From Synergistaceae bacterium (GTDB taxonomy: Bacteria; Synergistota; Synergistia; Synergistales; Aminobacteriaceae): a stretch of DNA of 41,771 bases. Position 1 is the stretch's first letter. Every line of letters begins with the position of its first letter. Location of the stretch: NCBI GenBank assembly GCA_017455085.1, contig JAFTBT010000040.1, positions 1-41,771 of the forward strand, written 5' to 3'. The position numbers were made by a program, and so were the translations under genes. The notes under the pieces are model-generated. The model searched no databases, was not told where the DNA came from, and worked only from the letters and a program-made list of their open reading frames with translations. Positions 41,614-41,771 of this stretch are shown piece after piece.

Positions 41614-41771
41614 GAATATATTAGCCTTCTGGGATCGTAGATTATCTTACCGTAGATTATAACCGTCTGCAAAAGCGATAGTAACTCCGCTATAGTCAAC
41701 GTGCCTCACGCAGAATATATCAGCTTTCGGGGATCGTAGATTATCTTACCGTAGATTATAACCGTCTGCAA
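41614..41771. repeat. 99-bp tandem repeat carrying the protease promoter, running out of the window
   Basis: GAATATATTAGCCTTCTGGG (41614) recurs as GAATATATCAGCTTTCGGGG (41713), and GATCGTAGATTATCTTACCG is identical in both copies, an exact 99-bp period. The second copy is cut off by the window edge after GTCTGCAA. Confidence 0.9.
41656..41684 (-). promoter_or_regulatory. Candidate promoter of the protease-Trypco2-coaD operon
   Basis: On the - strand TTACTA, 17-bp spacer, perfect TATAAT (rather weak -35). The same TATAAT recurs at 41755-41760 in the second repeat unit. Confidence 0.5.

Noticed and set aside
1..41771. tRNA, rRNA or insertion-sequence genes
   Set aside because: None of the gaps contains a cloverleaf, rRNA-like core sequence, transposase or terminal inverted repeats that I could recognise by eye.

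Overview
The window is bacterial chromosome of roughly balanced base composition, densely packed with genes. It most likely comes from a member of the Synergistota (Synergistaceae, perhaps a gut or rumen anaerobe). The best taxonomic clue is the secreted protein at 1858-5961, whose C-terminus (Gly-rich stretch, single Cys, hydrophobic helix, basic end) looks like the Synergist-CTERM sorting signal. Three partly redundant citrate/tricarboxylate uptake systems next to citrate lyase genes fit an organic-acid-fermenting anaerobe. The assignment is inferred from protein families, not from a marker-gene tree.

Layout. 1-16849 is mostly + strand: the 3' end of a CitMHS citrate transporter; an M48 metalloprotease lipoprotein; a 1367-residue secreted GLUG/putative-Ig repeat protein; two uncharacterised genes; a Lon-family protease overlapping endonuclease III; a type II restriction-modification pair on the - strand; an L,D-transpeptidase; two half-size chromate transporters; a very Arg/Glu-rich exported protein; and a periplasmic binding protein whose halves appear to be in swapped order. 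16933-20829 (-) carries thrS, a MATE exporter and a YbaK-type tRNA deacylase. 21167-31944 (-) is a citrate block: citDEF, a RelE/RelB-like toxin-antitoxin pair, a TctC-like binding protein, a frameshifted CitMHS transporter, a dicarboxylate symporter with an extra N-terminal domain, and tctA-tctB-tctC. 32345-35323 holds a DUF533/TerB-like gene, an XRE regulator and the birA-bioY biotin unit behind a recognisable BirA operator. 35481-41597 (-) holds a TPR protein with two ParA ATPases and no ParB, then a secreted trypsin-like protease, a Trypco2-like protein and coaD.

How the genes fit together. TctCBA, the second TctC, CitMHS and the SDF symporter would import citrate and related acids, and CitDEF would split citrate to acetate and oxaloacetate. 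The citC, citX and citG genes that make the active lyase are absent from the window. BirA and BioY are expected to be repressed together when biotin is plentiful. The trypsin-like protease is paired with the domain family named for occurring beside such proteases.

The most distinctive non-coding feature is a set of short tandem repeats (periods of about 21 to 99 bp, all different in sequence) in gaps between genes. Several contain or duplicate expression signals: a promoter at 41614-41771, the untranslated leader of birA at 33631-33786, a ribosome-binding site at 8171-8223, and the 3' end of a gene at 7978-8165. Coordinates, motifs and repeat periods were read by eye. Family names come from recognised motifs, not database searches.
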